DNA of 64,000 nucleotides from contig JAJOHG010000023.1 of the NCBI GenBank assembly GCA_021029095.1, positions 398,463 to 462,462 on the forward strand, written 5' to 3'. Origin of the DNA: Phellopilus nigrolimitatus (taxonomy: Eukaryota; Basidiomycota; Agaricomycetes; Hymenochaetales; Hymenochaetaceae). Each line of letters begins with the position of its first letter. The first letter of the stretch is position 1. A program made the position numbers and the translations under genes. This document shows, piece after piece, positions 22,439-38,193 of this stretch. Under the pieces are notes generated by a model, which made no database searches, was not told where the DNA came from, and saw nothing but the letters and a program-made list of their open reading frames with translations.

Positions 22439-24648
22439 ATGACAACGAGCAACGATGCCGTAGTAGCACCCAAGCCCGATGAGAAGCGCAAGCGCCGCTT
22501 CATGGGCTTCGCCGATCATGCTGCAATTAAGCGCCAAGAACGCGCGCGCAGAAACAAGCCGCGACCATGGATCGAGCGCAAGTTCATTGTTGCTGTCGTC
22601 GTAGGTATCGCTGGATACGCATGGTATGTGTATGTTGGTCGGTTTTGCGTACCGATGATAAGGAGAGATGTGGGCGCCATGGGTGGGAGAGGGATGGGAG
22701 GTGCGTTATATTCTGCATGTTTGGATTCGAGCCCGTCTTCGCGACGGCATCGCTGACGGATTCTTAGTTGCATTTCTGGTGGTGTTTTGCTTGCTGGGAC
22801 TTATGTTCTGGTGGACGTATATAAAGGTCCGCTACATGCCACGATGCCTCCATGACTTGAACATGCTCATTGGCCCTCATTCTATTAGCTCATATTGACG
22901 TCTCCCGGATACGCAAAAGATGTGTGTCCTTATTCCATATCTTGACTAACGCATGAGTACAACTCAATCTTCTCAGTTCGTTTCGAAAACTCCTGCGCCA
23001 CAAAGCAACACTCGCCCAACTCGGGCTCGCTCGACGCCGTCCGCGTCGCGCATGCACGACCATGACTCTGACGATAGTGATGAATGGGACTCCAGCGACG
23101 AAGACATTGGAGGGATGCCCTACTCCGAGATATCGCCAGGCGCAGAGTCGTCCTACGACGAGCGACGAGCCTCAATCAGTTCATGAGACGCAAGCGCGGC
23201 CTCGAGATATAGAGAAAGACTCCGGAATCCATGTCGGTGCCTCGCCGCTTCCCCGACCACCTGCCCCTGCTGCATATGCCGCTTCTTCATCGAGGCGCAA
23301 ATCGAGCACGAATAGCGGACAAAAGCAAAGCAATCAATTGTTGCATAAGACAAGCGATAATCAGGATATGAATGCAGGAGAGCTAGATGCTGTGCCACCT
23401 GTTGCGAATGTCAATGCCGCAGCCCGCGACCCGTATTCTTTCTCCAACCCTAAACTTACGCCTCTGCCGCCCAAAACTCTGCCGAACCCTGATGCAAATC
23501 AGCCAGGCGGTAGCGGGCAGAGAATTGATGATGGGCTTCCGCCACCAATGAACTCGAGGCGCCCGCCGTTGCATCCCGTGCTGCTCCCGGAATATAGATA
23601 TTGTTTTAAGGACGGATTCGTGAAGCCAATGAGAGCACATCATTGTCGGACTTGTGCGACTGTGAGTAGTAATGGTATTACTTCATGGGTCTGTTCAAAT
23701 ATGGCAAATAGTGTGTGCTCATGTACGACCACCACTGTCCATGTGAGCAAATCCCCCGATTTCGCGTTAACTAATAACTTAAGTCAGCTTGGCAGGGATT
23801 GGCCAATGCGTTGGAGCACATAATCACAAAGTCCGTATATCTAGTAACTGGTAGGATTATGATACACTTCATGACTTAGAAACACATTAGTTTTTCGTCA
23901 ATTTCCTTCAATGGAGTTCGCCATGGACGTTGTGGACATTCGCGACGCTGGTAGCGCTTAACGCAAGAAAGGATTCTGACCCTGGCTTTAACATTGACCC
24001 AGAGCAAATTGTCATTATAGCCCTGTAAGCATACATTTACTTATTTGCTTACTGTCCAGGTCCAGCATATTTTTCTTTCTCATTTCTTTTTGCAGGTCGG
24101 CAATATTCTCGCTATTCACTGTTGTCCTCCTCGCAGCGCACATTCAGCTCATAATCGTCAACCAGAGCAGTGTCGAGTCGCTGTACATTCACGGGATGAA
24201 AGATCGGGAACGTGCAACTCTAGGCAGAATGCTGCCAATGTGGAGCTGGAGGTGCGTCGCTTTCCTTTTCGCTCTTTGTTCCTAAAGTCCCCCGAGATAA
24301 TGGTGAATGTTGACACAACAGGGCGAACGCTTACAGGAAGCGCAACCAAATTCGGAGAGAGTGGGACACCGAGTGGGGAAAACTGGGCACCGAGGGTAAC
24401 ATCTGGTGGTTGGAGAATGCCCGCACAAACTGGGAGCACCGTATGGGCAAGAGTCCGTGGGGTTGGTTCCGTGAGTACTCTTGTTTCTCTTAAATAAAAA
24501 TAGTATATACTGATTCTTCTGCCTGATTCTCTTCGTAGTTCCTGTCGGCCGAAGCGAAGGCGACGGATTGACGTACCCGACAAACCCGCGCTTTGACGTG
24601 GATGGGCGATGGAGACGGAGGAGCGAGTGGCCTCCTGAGCTAAGATGA
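22439..24648 (+). CDS. DHHC-type protein S-palmitoyltransferase
   Basis: Exons: 22439-22700, 22768-22826, 22889-22921, 22977-23661, 23712-23742, 23796-23830, 23891-24024, 24096-24251, 24322-24470, 24539-24648, about 550 aa. Two N-terminal membrane segments (FIVAVVVGIAGYAWYVYV, then LVVFCLLGLMFWW) are followed by TSPGYAKD. Next come a long acidic/Ser-rich cytosolic loop and the Cys-rich domain: YCFKDGFVKPMRAHHCRTC, then CVLMYDHHCPW split by an intron, then IGQCVGAHNHKFFVNF. Two further membrane helices and a soluble C-terminus (NPRFDVDG) complete it. The known family transfers palmitate to cysteines of membrane-associated proteins at Golgi, vacuole or plasma membrane. The catalytic Cys of DHHC is intact. 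Exon 4 carries one extra base relative to a continuous frame: the acidic loop ending MPYSEISPGAE is in one frame and the next segment (SVHETQARPRDIEKD) is in the +1 frame, at about 23140-23200. This is either an unresolved intron or an indel. Confidence 0.85.
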
Positions 24649-25075
24649 CCATTTTTCACGACTTCATGGGATCACGACTCGTGCTCCGTCCGACAGTCCG
24701 ATTGAAACGGCAAGTCGGGCGGATCTTATTTCGTACTACATTCTTTTCATCTTTCTGCATATTTTGCATACGTGTATTTTATGATTTTTCTCTAAGCTAG
24801 TTCACTGTTGAAATCAGTTGTATAATTTGTTTACCACTCCCCTGTCCTGCGCGTATACCTATCGCCACCGCCACATCACCGCCACCGCCACTAGAGATCG
24901 GAGAGGCATTTTCCGGATGTTTACCCTGAGAACTTAAATAACTGGAAGGGTCCTCGATCGGCCGCTGAGCGTTCATAGCCCCTTGACCATCGACCTTCTC
25001 CAACTATCTTCTCATCCCAAGTCTATCAACAAGGCAGAATTAGCATACTTCACATTTTGAAAGCAAAGAGACATT
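24649..25075. other. Intergenic region
   Basis: The 3' flank of the palmitoyltransferase and promoter of ornithine aminotransferase. It includes GCCACCGCCAC-type repeats at 24861-24890. No gene seen. Confidence 0.5.
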
Positions 25076-27350
<2,275 letters not shown>

Positions 27351-27841
27351 TCGTCTGTATTCTTTCCTCGTCTTGGCGTATCATCGAGGACTGGGTGAAA
27401 TATGTTTGTCGGAATGGACTGTGGGTACTTGCAGCGGATATTGGAGTTGATGGGGTTCGCAGGCATATATTTTTCAGCAATGTGTATCTCGTCGCAATCG
27501 GATCCCCAGACTTGTTTCCCCTCATCGATCATCTCGCATATGCATTTCAGTTTTTCTTCGTGCTCACGTATCATGTACTTACAGAATGTGTCAAGTAGTT
27601 TGCGTGTATATGTATTGTGATTCTAGTGCGATGACTATCTTACGCAGTCATTTGTCTCGCCACCGTGTCTAGCTCCACTAACAATGCTGTATTGAAGGAT
27701 GTAAAGGATGCTGCACGGACCACAAGTATCCCAGTGATATTGGAAAATCTATCAATCTCATAAATACATCCTAAACCCAAGTCATCAAAGTCGTAAGGTA
27801 CTCTCGTAAGGTATTCTTATCTTTCAGTCAAGAAAACATTT
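27351..27841. other. Convergent intergenic region
   Basis: This lies between the stop codons of ornithine aminotransferase (plus) and CHO2 (minus). It is AT-richer 3' UTR-type sequence with AATAAA-like motifs. No gene seen. Confidence 0.55.
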
Positions 27842-30800
27842 TCACGCGTCCAGCAGCTGCTTGGACACCAGGATCCTATTCGTGAGCGCCGAGACGTTCG
27901 CGTCTGCGAGGACGACCTGCGGGTCGTACTCGACGTCGAACGCTGCCTTGATCGAACGCGCGATACGCGCGGCCTGCTTCTCGGACCAGAAACGGAAGTC
28001 GTCCGGGTCGCGCCCGGCCATCGCGTCTCCGGGTGGCGGCGGCGGCGTGCCCGGCGGCTTTGAGGAAAGCGGCACAAGTGACGGGTCCGCGTCAAGGCAG
28101 AGCGTGACGATATGGATGAGGTACCAGCGCACGGATTGGAAGTCGAGCGAGGCGGGTGGGTCAACATAAATCTCGACGGGCCCGTTCAGACTCATTACAT
28201 TGTACTTTCCGTCGTGATGATACCTGACCTCGTACGTCCCGACTTGCCACGGCAATTTGTCGCCCTTGAACACTACGTTGCCCGCTTCCGCTTCTGTTCC
28301 AGAGCTCTTTTTGTCCTCGCGCCCAATATGGACATCTCCATCCCACTCATCGTCGTGTACTGGCATCCACATGCCGCGGGAGGAAGTTGTAGTCACCAAG
28401 CTGGATTTGTTGGCACCGAGCTATGATCCGGCTCATAAGACACAATTCATATTCTCACAGCGTGTTCACGTACCCGATAAAGTCCAATCCAGTCTTTTCC
28501 TGAGTGCGTGGGAGGCGCATGCCAATTGATGGTGATTGGCTCGCCTAAATGGAACCGACGCTTTCCTCCAGAGCTGGTCAGCCCATTCGAAGCAACCGAG
28601 ATGTTGTACAACGTTGTATTGAACGAGGAGAGATCGCTTGCGACACGCCTAAGCAAAAACAAAACCGTATCAGGAAATGCGTCGAGAAATAAGCGTAAAA
28701 AAACTGACGTGATCACCAGCCTTTCTCGTGACTGCTGAAGCAAGACCTTCGTATCCTGCATAACTTCGGAAAGGCGCGGCTTGGCTATAACAGAGACAGT
28801 AAATTCCCTTTTCTTTTTGCAAAGATACCGTAACTTACATTTATTCAAGAACTCCTCAACAACGTCCGCTGTCTCCTCAAATACTTTGTCGAACGATCCC
28901 TTCACTTCCTTCGCTACGCGACGGATTTCAGGCGCATGCTTGCCTGCACGGGATTCCAAGAGGCGCGCATTCTTCACTGCGACCTTCTTGATAATCTTCG
29001 TGAGCCCAGCGTCCTTGCGAAGTGCCACGCCGTAAAGTTTCTGCATGTGCGGACTGAAAGCAAATAAGTATACAAGTCCCAGACCAAAAGGCAAAGCTCA
29101 CTTCTCGACGGTACGAAGGAACCACCAATACGACAGATTGGAGAAGATCGCAAGGGTCAATACGGACTTGCTGCCTGTGATAACCGCCAGACCGAAGAAC
29201 GTGGCACCACTCAGAATTTCTGGATTGTTCAAGAAGCTGACAATGATGCATCAGTACTTCTTCCAATCGCGCCGGGGGCAGGGGAATGCGAGATTTACCG
29301 GAAAATACCAGTGTATTCTAGCGTCGTCGGGAAGTCTTCAATGAAGAAATCTCCGAAGAACCAGCCGAAGACCCCAAGAACCTCATAGGACTCCCTAGCC
29401 GCCCATATATGCAACAATATCAAGAACTTGAAAGTGGAGAATCGGCATTAGCTGTCGTTAGCACTGGAAGGGATATCACAAAGCTTACGCCGCCGAGAGT
29501 GTGACGAAGGAGTTGATTGCCAGCGATCCATTCTTGCGGGAACTGATAAGTTTTCCAAGCAAAGCCCAGGAACGATGCTGTTCAAACAATCAGTAAATGT
29601 GGTGTTTGGTCTGATCAAGCTTGCGAAATGCATACCGTACGTCATGCACATGCTCAGGTTATACATTGCCTTCCAGTTCGTAAACGCCTCCTGGACAGCT
29701 CCGCGACCGCTTTCCAGACTGCTGTCCGAATAGTGGTAGTGCTTGAGGAAATGGCGGACGAGGAACTTTGATTTGCTCTGTGCGCGGAGAAGCATGCCCA
29801 GGACGAAGGTGTGATACAAGCGCCATAGGAGAGCATGTGTGAAATGCAAAGCAAGAATACTCTGTGTAGACAAAGGCGGTAGGAATGCGAAAACGATGGC
29901 ATAGACGATAACAAGCCCAAGCATAAAATCGGGAGCACTGAATAAAACATTCCAGTACTGATCCAAATATGGTTTCTAATTCTAATTACGCACCGGAGCA
30001 GATCAAAGTTATGGAACAGAATCAAGTCATTCCGGAAGTATCTATTGAACAAATCGTGTTGCGACAGCACACGCGTCTTCGCTAAGCGAGAGGTTGATGT
30101 TGCCTGGCTGGAAGTCGGCGAAATCGACGATCCTAATCTTGGGGTCTTGATCAGAGTCGTATCCAATGTCTCCATCTCCGTCTCTGTCTCCGTCTCGAGC
30201 TCTTCTGTCTCTGTAGCAGTCTCGCCTTCTGTGGCCGCAGGCGTGGATATATCGGTCAAGTCACTTGCAGCAGAGTCGTTGCGCTGGTGAGTAGGCTGCG
30301 TTAAACTTATCGAGTTCTTGGCCACCTCCGATGCATCGGCGAGAGGAATGCGAGATGCAAGAAGCTTCCTCTGTCCATAGGTGCGTTCGATGTCTGGTAA
30401 TATCCGTAAGACAAAATAATGCGGAAACAAACCAACACTACTAACGTGGGTTCTCAAAAAACACCAGAAATCCGAATTGTGCGGCGTGCGCGGCGATGCT
30501 CACAAAGAGCACCGGGTAGCTGCCCACAATAAGGGACAGGCCATAATATCCAGCGTAGCCTATGGGTAAAGCATTCGTAGAGGCCCTTCTCTGCTTGATC
30601 GTGGCACTTACCGACAGAGTACATAGGATGAGGTGCAAGTTCAAAGACGCCATCGAAGACAAGTGCACCGCGCTGGAAGAAGACGTCTCCCCAGTACCAG
30701 CCATAGTCTTTGACTACGTGATGAGCTTCGGTTTTGACCCAAAGGTTAAACGCGATGAGGGTGATCCCACCCAGCCATCTGCATGGATAATTCATATAAA

Positions 30801-31616
30801 GTGATATTGATCCAAAAAGAAGTCGACTTGCCTAAAAATGTGAACTGGCATGGGAAGTCCATCGGGGACGCGGAAGCAGCAGAACGCGAAAAGGCAGTAA
30901 GACACGAAATCGCTATGACGATCTTTAGTTATGTCTAGGCAGTCAAATATAAAATACACGCACTTCAAAAGGATAATGTCGACTAGCTGTCTGTAAAGAA
31001 GCCATGTGTTATACTCCAAAGGTAATTCCTGCCAACGATGAGCAGCGCGTCTTTATGGTAGAAACAATAGGGCTTACATCGAAAGAGTAGTCCTTGCCCA
31101 TCTTGCCTGCGAGTTGCTTTCGAATCCAATTTCTGATCTCTGGTTTGCGCTTTTCATCCAACCACCCGAGACGCTGCATCTCGCGCACAATCCATTTCCG
31201 CTTGCTCTGCTTCGTCAGAACCCAGCCGAGTCCGACATCGTACGCCATCCTCCAGAATGCGAAATAAGCCAGGAAGAAGGGCTTTGCGACAGATTTTGGC
31301 AGAATGACAAAAAGCACGATCTGGAGCCCGAGCAGCGTCAGACTCAAAATATCCAAATGCGACTTGGGGTAGCCGGGGTGGAACAGTGTCAGGACATCAT
31401 GCGTCGTGGGTACTCGAAATACTAGAGCGCGATCAGTCAGATAAAATCGACAAGAATGAGTTCGCCACTCATACCTTCGCCACTTGGCGTCTTCCCCCAC
31501 ACAACCTCTTCGGACTTCCTCGGGATTTTCTCCACGTATTTGGGGGCCAAATCATCCTCAACTTTCAAACCAGACGATTTCCGACGTCGTAGGTCGCCTT
31601 GGGCGATGGAGGCCAT
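27842..31616 (-). CDS. CHO2: Phosphatidylethanolamine N-methyltransferase
   Basis: Fifteen exons on the minus strand: 31616-31475, 31421-31078, 31028-30964, 30912-30832, 30778-30612, 30559-30446, 30393-29994, 29937-29636, 29577-29489, 29426-29299, 29236-29102, 29053-28839, 28784-28709, 28648-28474, 28420-27842. They give an intact 1003-aa protein. It catalyses the first methylation of phosphatidylethanolamine with S-adenosylmethionine in the ER, leading to phosphatidylcholine. Seen: many membrane helices in two homologous halves ([39 protein letters not shown]). Each half has the methyltransferase signature: [17 protein letters not shown] and [10 protein letters not shown] with [15 protein letters not shown], then [13 protein letters not shown] with YTGIFRFLNNPE. 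A C-terminal Ig-like/SKICH-type domain contains [19 protein letters not shown]. Between the halves is a Glu/Thr-rich disordered insert (about residues 359-382). Intron 4 (30831-30779) has a GC donor. A 420-bp divergent promoter is shared with the GH3 gene. Confidence 0.93.
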
Positions 31617-32036
31617 CGTGTACAGAGCTCAACGACGCAAGCGACACGTACAGGAAGTTAAGCACGAAGAGGCACGAAATAATATAGCGCATGGCGCGAT
31701 GCAGTTTCCCACGCCGTCTAGTGTTACGTCTGATTTGCGTCCGATCATTTCATGTTCGGCTGTCAGCCACACCGCGTTGAAGTCGCTCACCTCCGTACGT
31801 AGACGGGTTATCAAGGAGGACAAGGGCCATAAAGCTAAAGAAGACGCTTACCGAAATTTAGAGCGTGCGAGAAGGCACTCCTTAGTTAGTTGCCGTGAGT
31901 CATGCCGACTGGCCGTTGAAATTGGAGCTGAAGCCGCCTGACTACTGCAGGGCTGAAGACGTAGAAAGTTTTGAAGAGCAGTGAGTCAGACCTTCAAAAA
32001 GACCATGATCTGCTTGTTTGATCCTGTCGCAGAGAC
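31617..32036. promoter_or_regulatory. Divergent promoter region of CHO2 and GH3 beta-glucosidase
   Basis: Only 420 bp separate the two divergent start codons (31616 minus and 32037 plus), so the promoters must overlap or abut. No canonical TATA box is obvious. Inositol/choline-type regulatory elements were looked for by eye without a confident match. Confidence 0.5.
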
Positions 32037-35000
32037 ATGACGAGTTGGCGGGAGCGCCGAAATAGTCACGATAATCCGGACAACGTTGAGGAAGTCGCAT
32101 TGTTGTCTCAAGAAGAAAGGCTGGAAAGAACAACTGTCGATGACGCCGACCAATACGATGAACATGACCCCTTGACTGGTGGTGCTAGTTTTCTCGGAGG
32201 CTCGGAGAGACCGATAAGGAGAATTGACAAGTCTAGGTGAGCTTGAAATAATAAGTATTGACTGCTTGTCCGATTTAGATTACTCTGCAGTTCAAACCTT
32301 TCATCGTGCCTCTGCTATAATGTCCGATCACGCAAAAGGTTCTGCTTTATATGTGCATTCTTCATAGGATTCGTGTTGCTCCTGCTTTCCGGAGGGTCGG
32401 TTGTCTATAAGACAGCCCCGAAGGTCGGATTATCTCCGCCTTGGTACCCTTCTCGTGCGCCTTTTCAAAAATTTATGTTCAAACCGGACGATGACACCAG
32501 ATTATCTATGAAGCGCTTGGAGGAACTCTGTCACCATGGCAAGAATCATATGAAAAGGCGACCCGACTTGTCAACCAAATGTCTCTTATAGAGAAGGTGA
32601 ATATTACCACGGGCACTGGCTGGCAGATGGGTCTCTGTGTCGGAAATACAGGTGAACAGAACTTTTCGACTAGAGATATATAAATTGACGCTACTTTCCT
32701 CTGTAGGACCTGCCAATAACGTTAAATTTCCTTCTTTGTGCCTCCAAGACGGGCCTTTGGGCATACGTTTCACAGACCATGCGACCGCATTCCCTGCTGG
32801 TGTTACGGTTGGTGCAACTTGGAACCGCGATTTGATGTACGCTTTCTTCGAAGACAAGATCGTCTTTGTACACATGCAGAATTGCTTATGATGTCCTGCG
32901 TACTAGGTATAAACGTGGACGTCTGCATGGCAGCGAAGCACGGTTGAAAGGTGTAAATATCCTCCTCGGGCCTTCAATGGGTCCCTTGGGCCGAATGCCG
33001 GCCGGTGGAAGAGTATGGGAAGGATTTGGCGCCGATCCTGTTTTGCAAGGTGTCGCAGCTTCGGAAACAATCAAAGGCATACAGGACGAAGGGGTCATCG
33101 CAACGGGTATGTTTTGTACTTACGAAGTACTTGTGCGCCATTAATATTTTCATACAGCGAAGCATTACATCCTGAATGAGCAAGAGCACTTCAGACAATC
33201 GTTTGAGTGGGGTTTACCGAATGCTCTGTCTGCCAATATCGATGACCGCACACTTCACGAAATATATCTCTGGCCGTTCGCTGAGAGCGTTAGAGCAGGT
33301 GTCGCGTCTGTCATGTGCAGCTACCAGATGGTTAACAACTCGCAAGTGCTTGTTTCATGGTTAGAAACACAAATATGACTGACAATTTTGTTGATTTAGC
33401 TATGCATGTGGGAACAGTAAGTTACTCAATGGCATACTAAAAGACGAACTCGGTTTCCAGGGATTCATGCAATCGGACTGGCTTGCTCAACGCAGCGGGG
33501 TGGCCAGCGCCCTTGCTGGCTTGTGCGTAACATTCCAATAGTCATTAGTACATATATTGATCACCCCCACGGTGTTCTTAGAGACATGTCAATGCCCGGC
33601 GATGGTCTTCACTGGGCAAACGGTGCCTCCCTCTGGGGCGCGCACCTCACGGCCGCCACCCTCAACGGCTCCCTCCCGATTACGCGTCTCAACGACATGG
33701 TAATGCGTATCGTCGCTGCATATTACCAGCTCGGGCAAGACGACCCCTCGCGCTTCCCGCCTGGTGGCCCGAACTTCTCGTCATGGACGGATGACCGGGT
33801 CGGCTATCTTTACCACGGAACAGGTGGGGGTGAACGGGGCGTAGTGAATAAGTTCGTTGACGTTCAGGGTAAGGGGAATGACTCGCATGGGCTGAGGCAG
33901 ATCGGCGCAGAAGCGATTACGCTGCTGAAGAATGAGGACGGAGTTCTGCCTCTGAGTCGGGATGGTGGGAGTAACTCAAACAGTAGAAAACTCAATGTGG
34001 TTATCGTCGGTGAGGATGCTGGCGAAGGGAAGGGGAGAAACTACTGCAAGGATAGAGGATGCAACCAGGGCACGTAAGTAATCTCAAAAGCTTTGTTGAT
34101 TTGTTTCGATTATGTTCATCTTTTCACAGGCTTGCCGTTGGCTGGGGCTCCGGGGCAACTGAGTTCCCGTACCTCATCACTCCCGAAGGTGCTATAAAAG
34201 CGGCCTTCAATACCGATCGCGTGTCTGTCACTTCTTTCCTGAGCAATGCTGTTCCGCCTATAGGCACGCTCGAAGGACAAGATATCTGCCTCGTCTTTGT
34301 GAACTCTGACTCTGGAGAGGGATATATCTCACCGGACGGCGTGACTGGAGACCGTCCAGATTTGTATCCGCAGAAGGGTGGAGATAGACTCGTCCAGGCT
34401 GTTACTCGGCGGTGTGGTAGAGGTAAAGGAAAGACTGTTGTTGTAGTCCATTCTGTGGGCCCCGTCGTGGTAGACAGGTGGGTAGATATGGATGGCGTCA
34501 AGGCACTGTTATTTGCCCATCTTCCTGGTCAAGAAAGCGGGAACTCACTGGTGAATGATGTATTGGTATCGCGAAGACATTTTCTCACAATATTACATTT
34601 TCGGTCAAACAGGCAGACGTTCTATTCGGCGACGTGAACCCTAGTGGCAAGCTTCCCTATACAGTAGGCAAGAATCTCAAAGATTATGGTGCGGGTGGCC
34701 AAATCCTCTTTATACCGAATGGCGTAATTCCTCAGCAGAACTTTGATGAGGGACTGTACATCGACTATCGTCACTTTGACAAGGTGTGCCACCTTTTCCC
34801 CTTTATCATTCTATTTTCCAATAAAAACATCCTAATCGAACGCAGTACTCCATCGCACCGCGTTACGAATTCGGCTTCGGTCTGTCCTATACAAGCTTCT
34901 CATTTTCGAATCTCACCATCACGTCTACTAAACCAAAATCTGCCTTTCCGTCACCTCGGCCCGACGGGATTTCCCCTCCTGTGATCGACGAGACTATCCC

Positions 35001-35524
35001 TCCAGCCGCAGAGGCGCTCTATCCTTCAGGATTCAAAAAGTTAAGAAAATACATATACCCGTACCTCGAGAAAACCACGGATGTAAAAAGGGGTAAATAC
35101 CCATATCCAGATGGGTACGACGTCGTGCAGCCGCTCTCACAAGCGGGCGGCGGTGAAGGCGGAAACCCAAGCCTATGGGATGTGCATGCAGAGGTGGAAG
35201 TCTCGCTTTCCAATACCGGACAGCGCACGGGTAAAGAGGTCGTGCAACTATATGTATCGTTTCCGGAGAACGTATACGACGGCGAAGGTCAACGGCGAGG
35301 CACGGGAAGGACCATATATGGACTTTCCTTTGAAAGTGCTCCGTGGATTTGAGAAGGTCGAGCTTGCGGCAGGGGAAAGCAGGAACGTGAAATTTGAACT
35401 CACGAGAAAGGACTTGAGCTATTGGTCGGCGGTGCACCAGAATTGGGTCATGCCCACTCAAGGCCGCTTCCGTATACACGTTGGAAACAGTTCGAGGAGC
35501 CTTCCTCTTTCTGATTTGTTCTAA
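32037..35524 (+). CDS. Membrane-anchored GH3 beta-glucosidase
   Basis: Exons: 32037-32236, 32279-32454, 32514-32651, 32707-32836, 32880-33106, 33158-33341, 33400-33522, 33582-34073, 34130-34550, 34613-34783, 34846-35524, about 979 aa. It hydrolyses terminal beta-glucosyl residues of cello-oligosaccharides or related glucans. The N-terminus has no signal peptide but a charged cytosolic stretch, then one helix ([18 protein letters not shown]), predicting type II anchoring with the enzyme outside. GH3 motifs: [101 protein letters not shown], and [10 protein letters not shown] with the catalytic Asp nucleophile (about 378). Later come [22 protein letters not shown] and a fibronectin-III-like C-terminus. 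The intron at 33342-33399 has a GC donor. Near 35280-35290 the frame shifts +1 between FPENVYDGE and [15 protein letters not shown], so the final about 75 codons are out of frame with the rest. Confidence 0.88.
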
Positions 35525-38193
35525 GCGTGCAACCTGTACTTCCCCGTATGTAGTGTAGTGTAGTGGTTTTCTTGATGTAATGTTAAATAGTGGTTGTCTA
35601 TACCGTATGACAGCTAGTATGGCAGGCGATGCCCAAACGATATAACTGCAAATAAGTGTCAACAACGCGTGGCTATATTAGCCGAGCAAAGTTCTTACTT
35701 TTTGCCTCCTCTTTCAACAACTTGCAACAACACGATTCTTTTTGAGTTGCAAACCAAGCGTGAACCATCCCGGTATTCTTACTTTCTTGCTCTAAAATCT
35801 TATCGCCTCCATCCTCTCTGGATTTATCGTGTTTTGATCTCCCTGATAATTCACTCAGCGACCCGCATATTCCTCCACGGACGCTGAGTTACTAATGGCA
35901 GGGCAGAACGATCTGTCGCGTCTTTGATCTGAATGGGACGCGCGGCATTAATTTCGGTTGTCTTCTCATCTTGTCGATGGAGGTGGCCTTACGAGGTGCC
36001 CAACATTATTTTTTCTTTCTTTGCTTGTCTGTATCTATATCGTCTGTATCATATGTCTATTGTTGACTAGCCATAGCGAGGAGCGCTACAAGCAAATACA
36101 AGTTGCATCACAGTACTGTCGTCATTTCTCACCCGTCTGCAAATAATTTAACAAAATATAGAATGCTGATGATCCCCTCGCACGTTGGCCAAGGCGTGCC
36201 GCGCGAGGGGCCCTTGACTTGGTACACCGAAACAAGTCCCGGAAGCCTATAGCCAATTAGGGGTTGTTCCTCGTCGCAACTGATTAAACTGCATGCCGAT
36301 GGTGCGCACAAAATTAGTATAAGTTCGGTGTTCAAACCTGCTGCAGATTTCATCGAGTTATCTGCGAAGGTGCGCTCCGGGCTGAAAGGGGTTCGGTCTC
36401 GTGCGGCGCACGCGCACTCGGGCATTCATGTACATATAAAGCTGAAACGCTCGTGCTAGCGGGGAGTTGAATCAAGGAGTTGGATACGGCGCGCAGGCTT
36501 GAGTTGCTGCAGATGATCAGTACGATCCGAAGATGGCTTGCGCCCGAGTCAGGCGGAGCGAGCATGCTAACATGCCTGGTAGACGATTGCTTTTAATCTG
36601 GACACTATCGTGATTAATAACGATTGGGATTGCGGTGTATCGGTGTATCGGCGATCGCAGTTTGTATACAGTCACTCATATCAGTCACTCATTCCACGCG
36701 TGTTGACTCGCGGAGAAGTTAGAGAAGTCATATGGTCAGGCTAGGACCATGGCAAAAAAAGGTAAAGGGACGCAAAGGCAGGAGAACGATCTATGGAAGT
36801 ACAGATCCTTGATATTCGCATTGTTATCTTGAGCTGCACGGCGCAAGACTGTCGAAGTCGTAGAGTAGATAGCATTTAGACCATGTAATCGTACGAACTT
36901 CTGAGATGTGATAGTGGTCTGCGTCGACCCTTGAAGGCCATATGTCGGCACCGAAGAGCTTAAACACCCTCCCACTAACTTTCTGATCACATACAGATGA
37001 GAGTAGCCGTGCCGGAATTATTCGGCGAGGGGGGACGACGCGAGGAGTGCTGGCAGGAAATCCGCTTCGCCCACGACGGCGAAGCGCGTCGCGTCGACGG
37101 AGCACTGTGGCGAGCGCAGCTTTGAGGCACGGGGCATCTCTATTGCGAAACATCAGCTGTAGGACCATAGAGCAGGGAGGAATAAATCGATGGTGATGCT
37201 AAAATCGAAGGGTATACTGAATACGCAGACTTTTCCGAAACATATGTGCTGCGCGTTGCACGCAGTGCATAGCGCAGTCGCGAGCGCATGACGATCGTGA
37301 GAATATGGCGATAACGAGTATATGGCATTGCCTGCGAGCTGCTGAGATCACTGCGGCCCTCCGACACGAGAAAAAGAAGAAAGGATCCGACGAAGAAGAA
37401 AGCACAAAACCAGCTAAGGTACGAACGCCGACTCACTCACATGCGACGCGAATCACTGCGTCACCTTCAGGCTCATCTACCATCCTTATCGGAGGCTGTC
37501 CCACGTCCATACCGAAGATTGAGCACGTCGAGGTACATCGCTGCGTAGCTGGTGCCAAACATGCGTCCAAGCGCGTCTTGAACCGACTTCCGAAAGACCA
37601 GCTCATCGAGTGGTGCTGCATGGTCTCTCCGACGCGTTTGCGACGCCGGAGATGTGCACACGGAGGTATGTGTACTTTGCTGATGGCTTGAGCGACGCCA
37701 TCGGACGCTGTGAGCGCGCCGGCGTTGAACGCACAAAGTCGGAGGTGCATTACGCGTTAGCGCCGATCTAATCTGCGCTGTGACACATCATCACTTAGCG
37801 ACCGGCGGCGCGTCCCCGCGTCGCGCACTACATGTGCTCGCCGCCAAACAAATGCCCACAAATTCAGGAAATATAACTCTTTGAAAGATACAAACAGGCA
37901 CGAGGTTTATCTACTTTTTAAAATGTTTCAGCTGCGGCAAAGTCGCGCAGTAAAAATAGAGTAGCTGATTTGCTTTCGGAGGAACCAAATAAAGGGCTGG
38001 CGTGACTTGAAGTAAGCGGCATGACGCTCGGTACTCCCAAACCAAAAACTCAATTTAGATGCAGCAATCCACTTCCATGTCGGCAGACGCATTCTCATCC
38101 TAGTTCTTGCCCTCTTCATCTCCCACACCACATACATAGAGCTCGTCACCACTACCGTCTTCTTCGCCGCTGCCACCGACGACGACGAACACG
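35525..38193. other. Intergenic, no supported gene
   Basis: About 2.7 kb. Short frames exist (plus 37305-37691, minus 36824-37436) but none has a recognisable motif, conserved intron structure or start context. A TCACTCATATCAGTCACTCAT repeat lies at 36671-36691. The right end, rich in CCACCACC and CATC, is the likely 5' region of the following gene. Confidence 0.5.

Noticed and set aside
36671..36691. TCACTCATATCAGTCACTCAT as a regulatory element
   Set aside because: It is a short repeat about 1.5 kb from the nearest start codon, with no known binding-site match.
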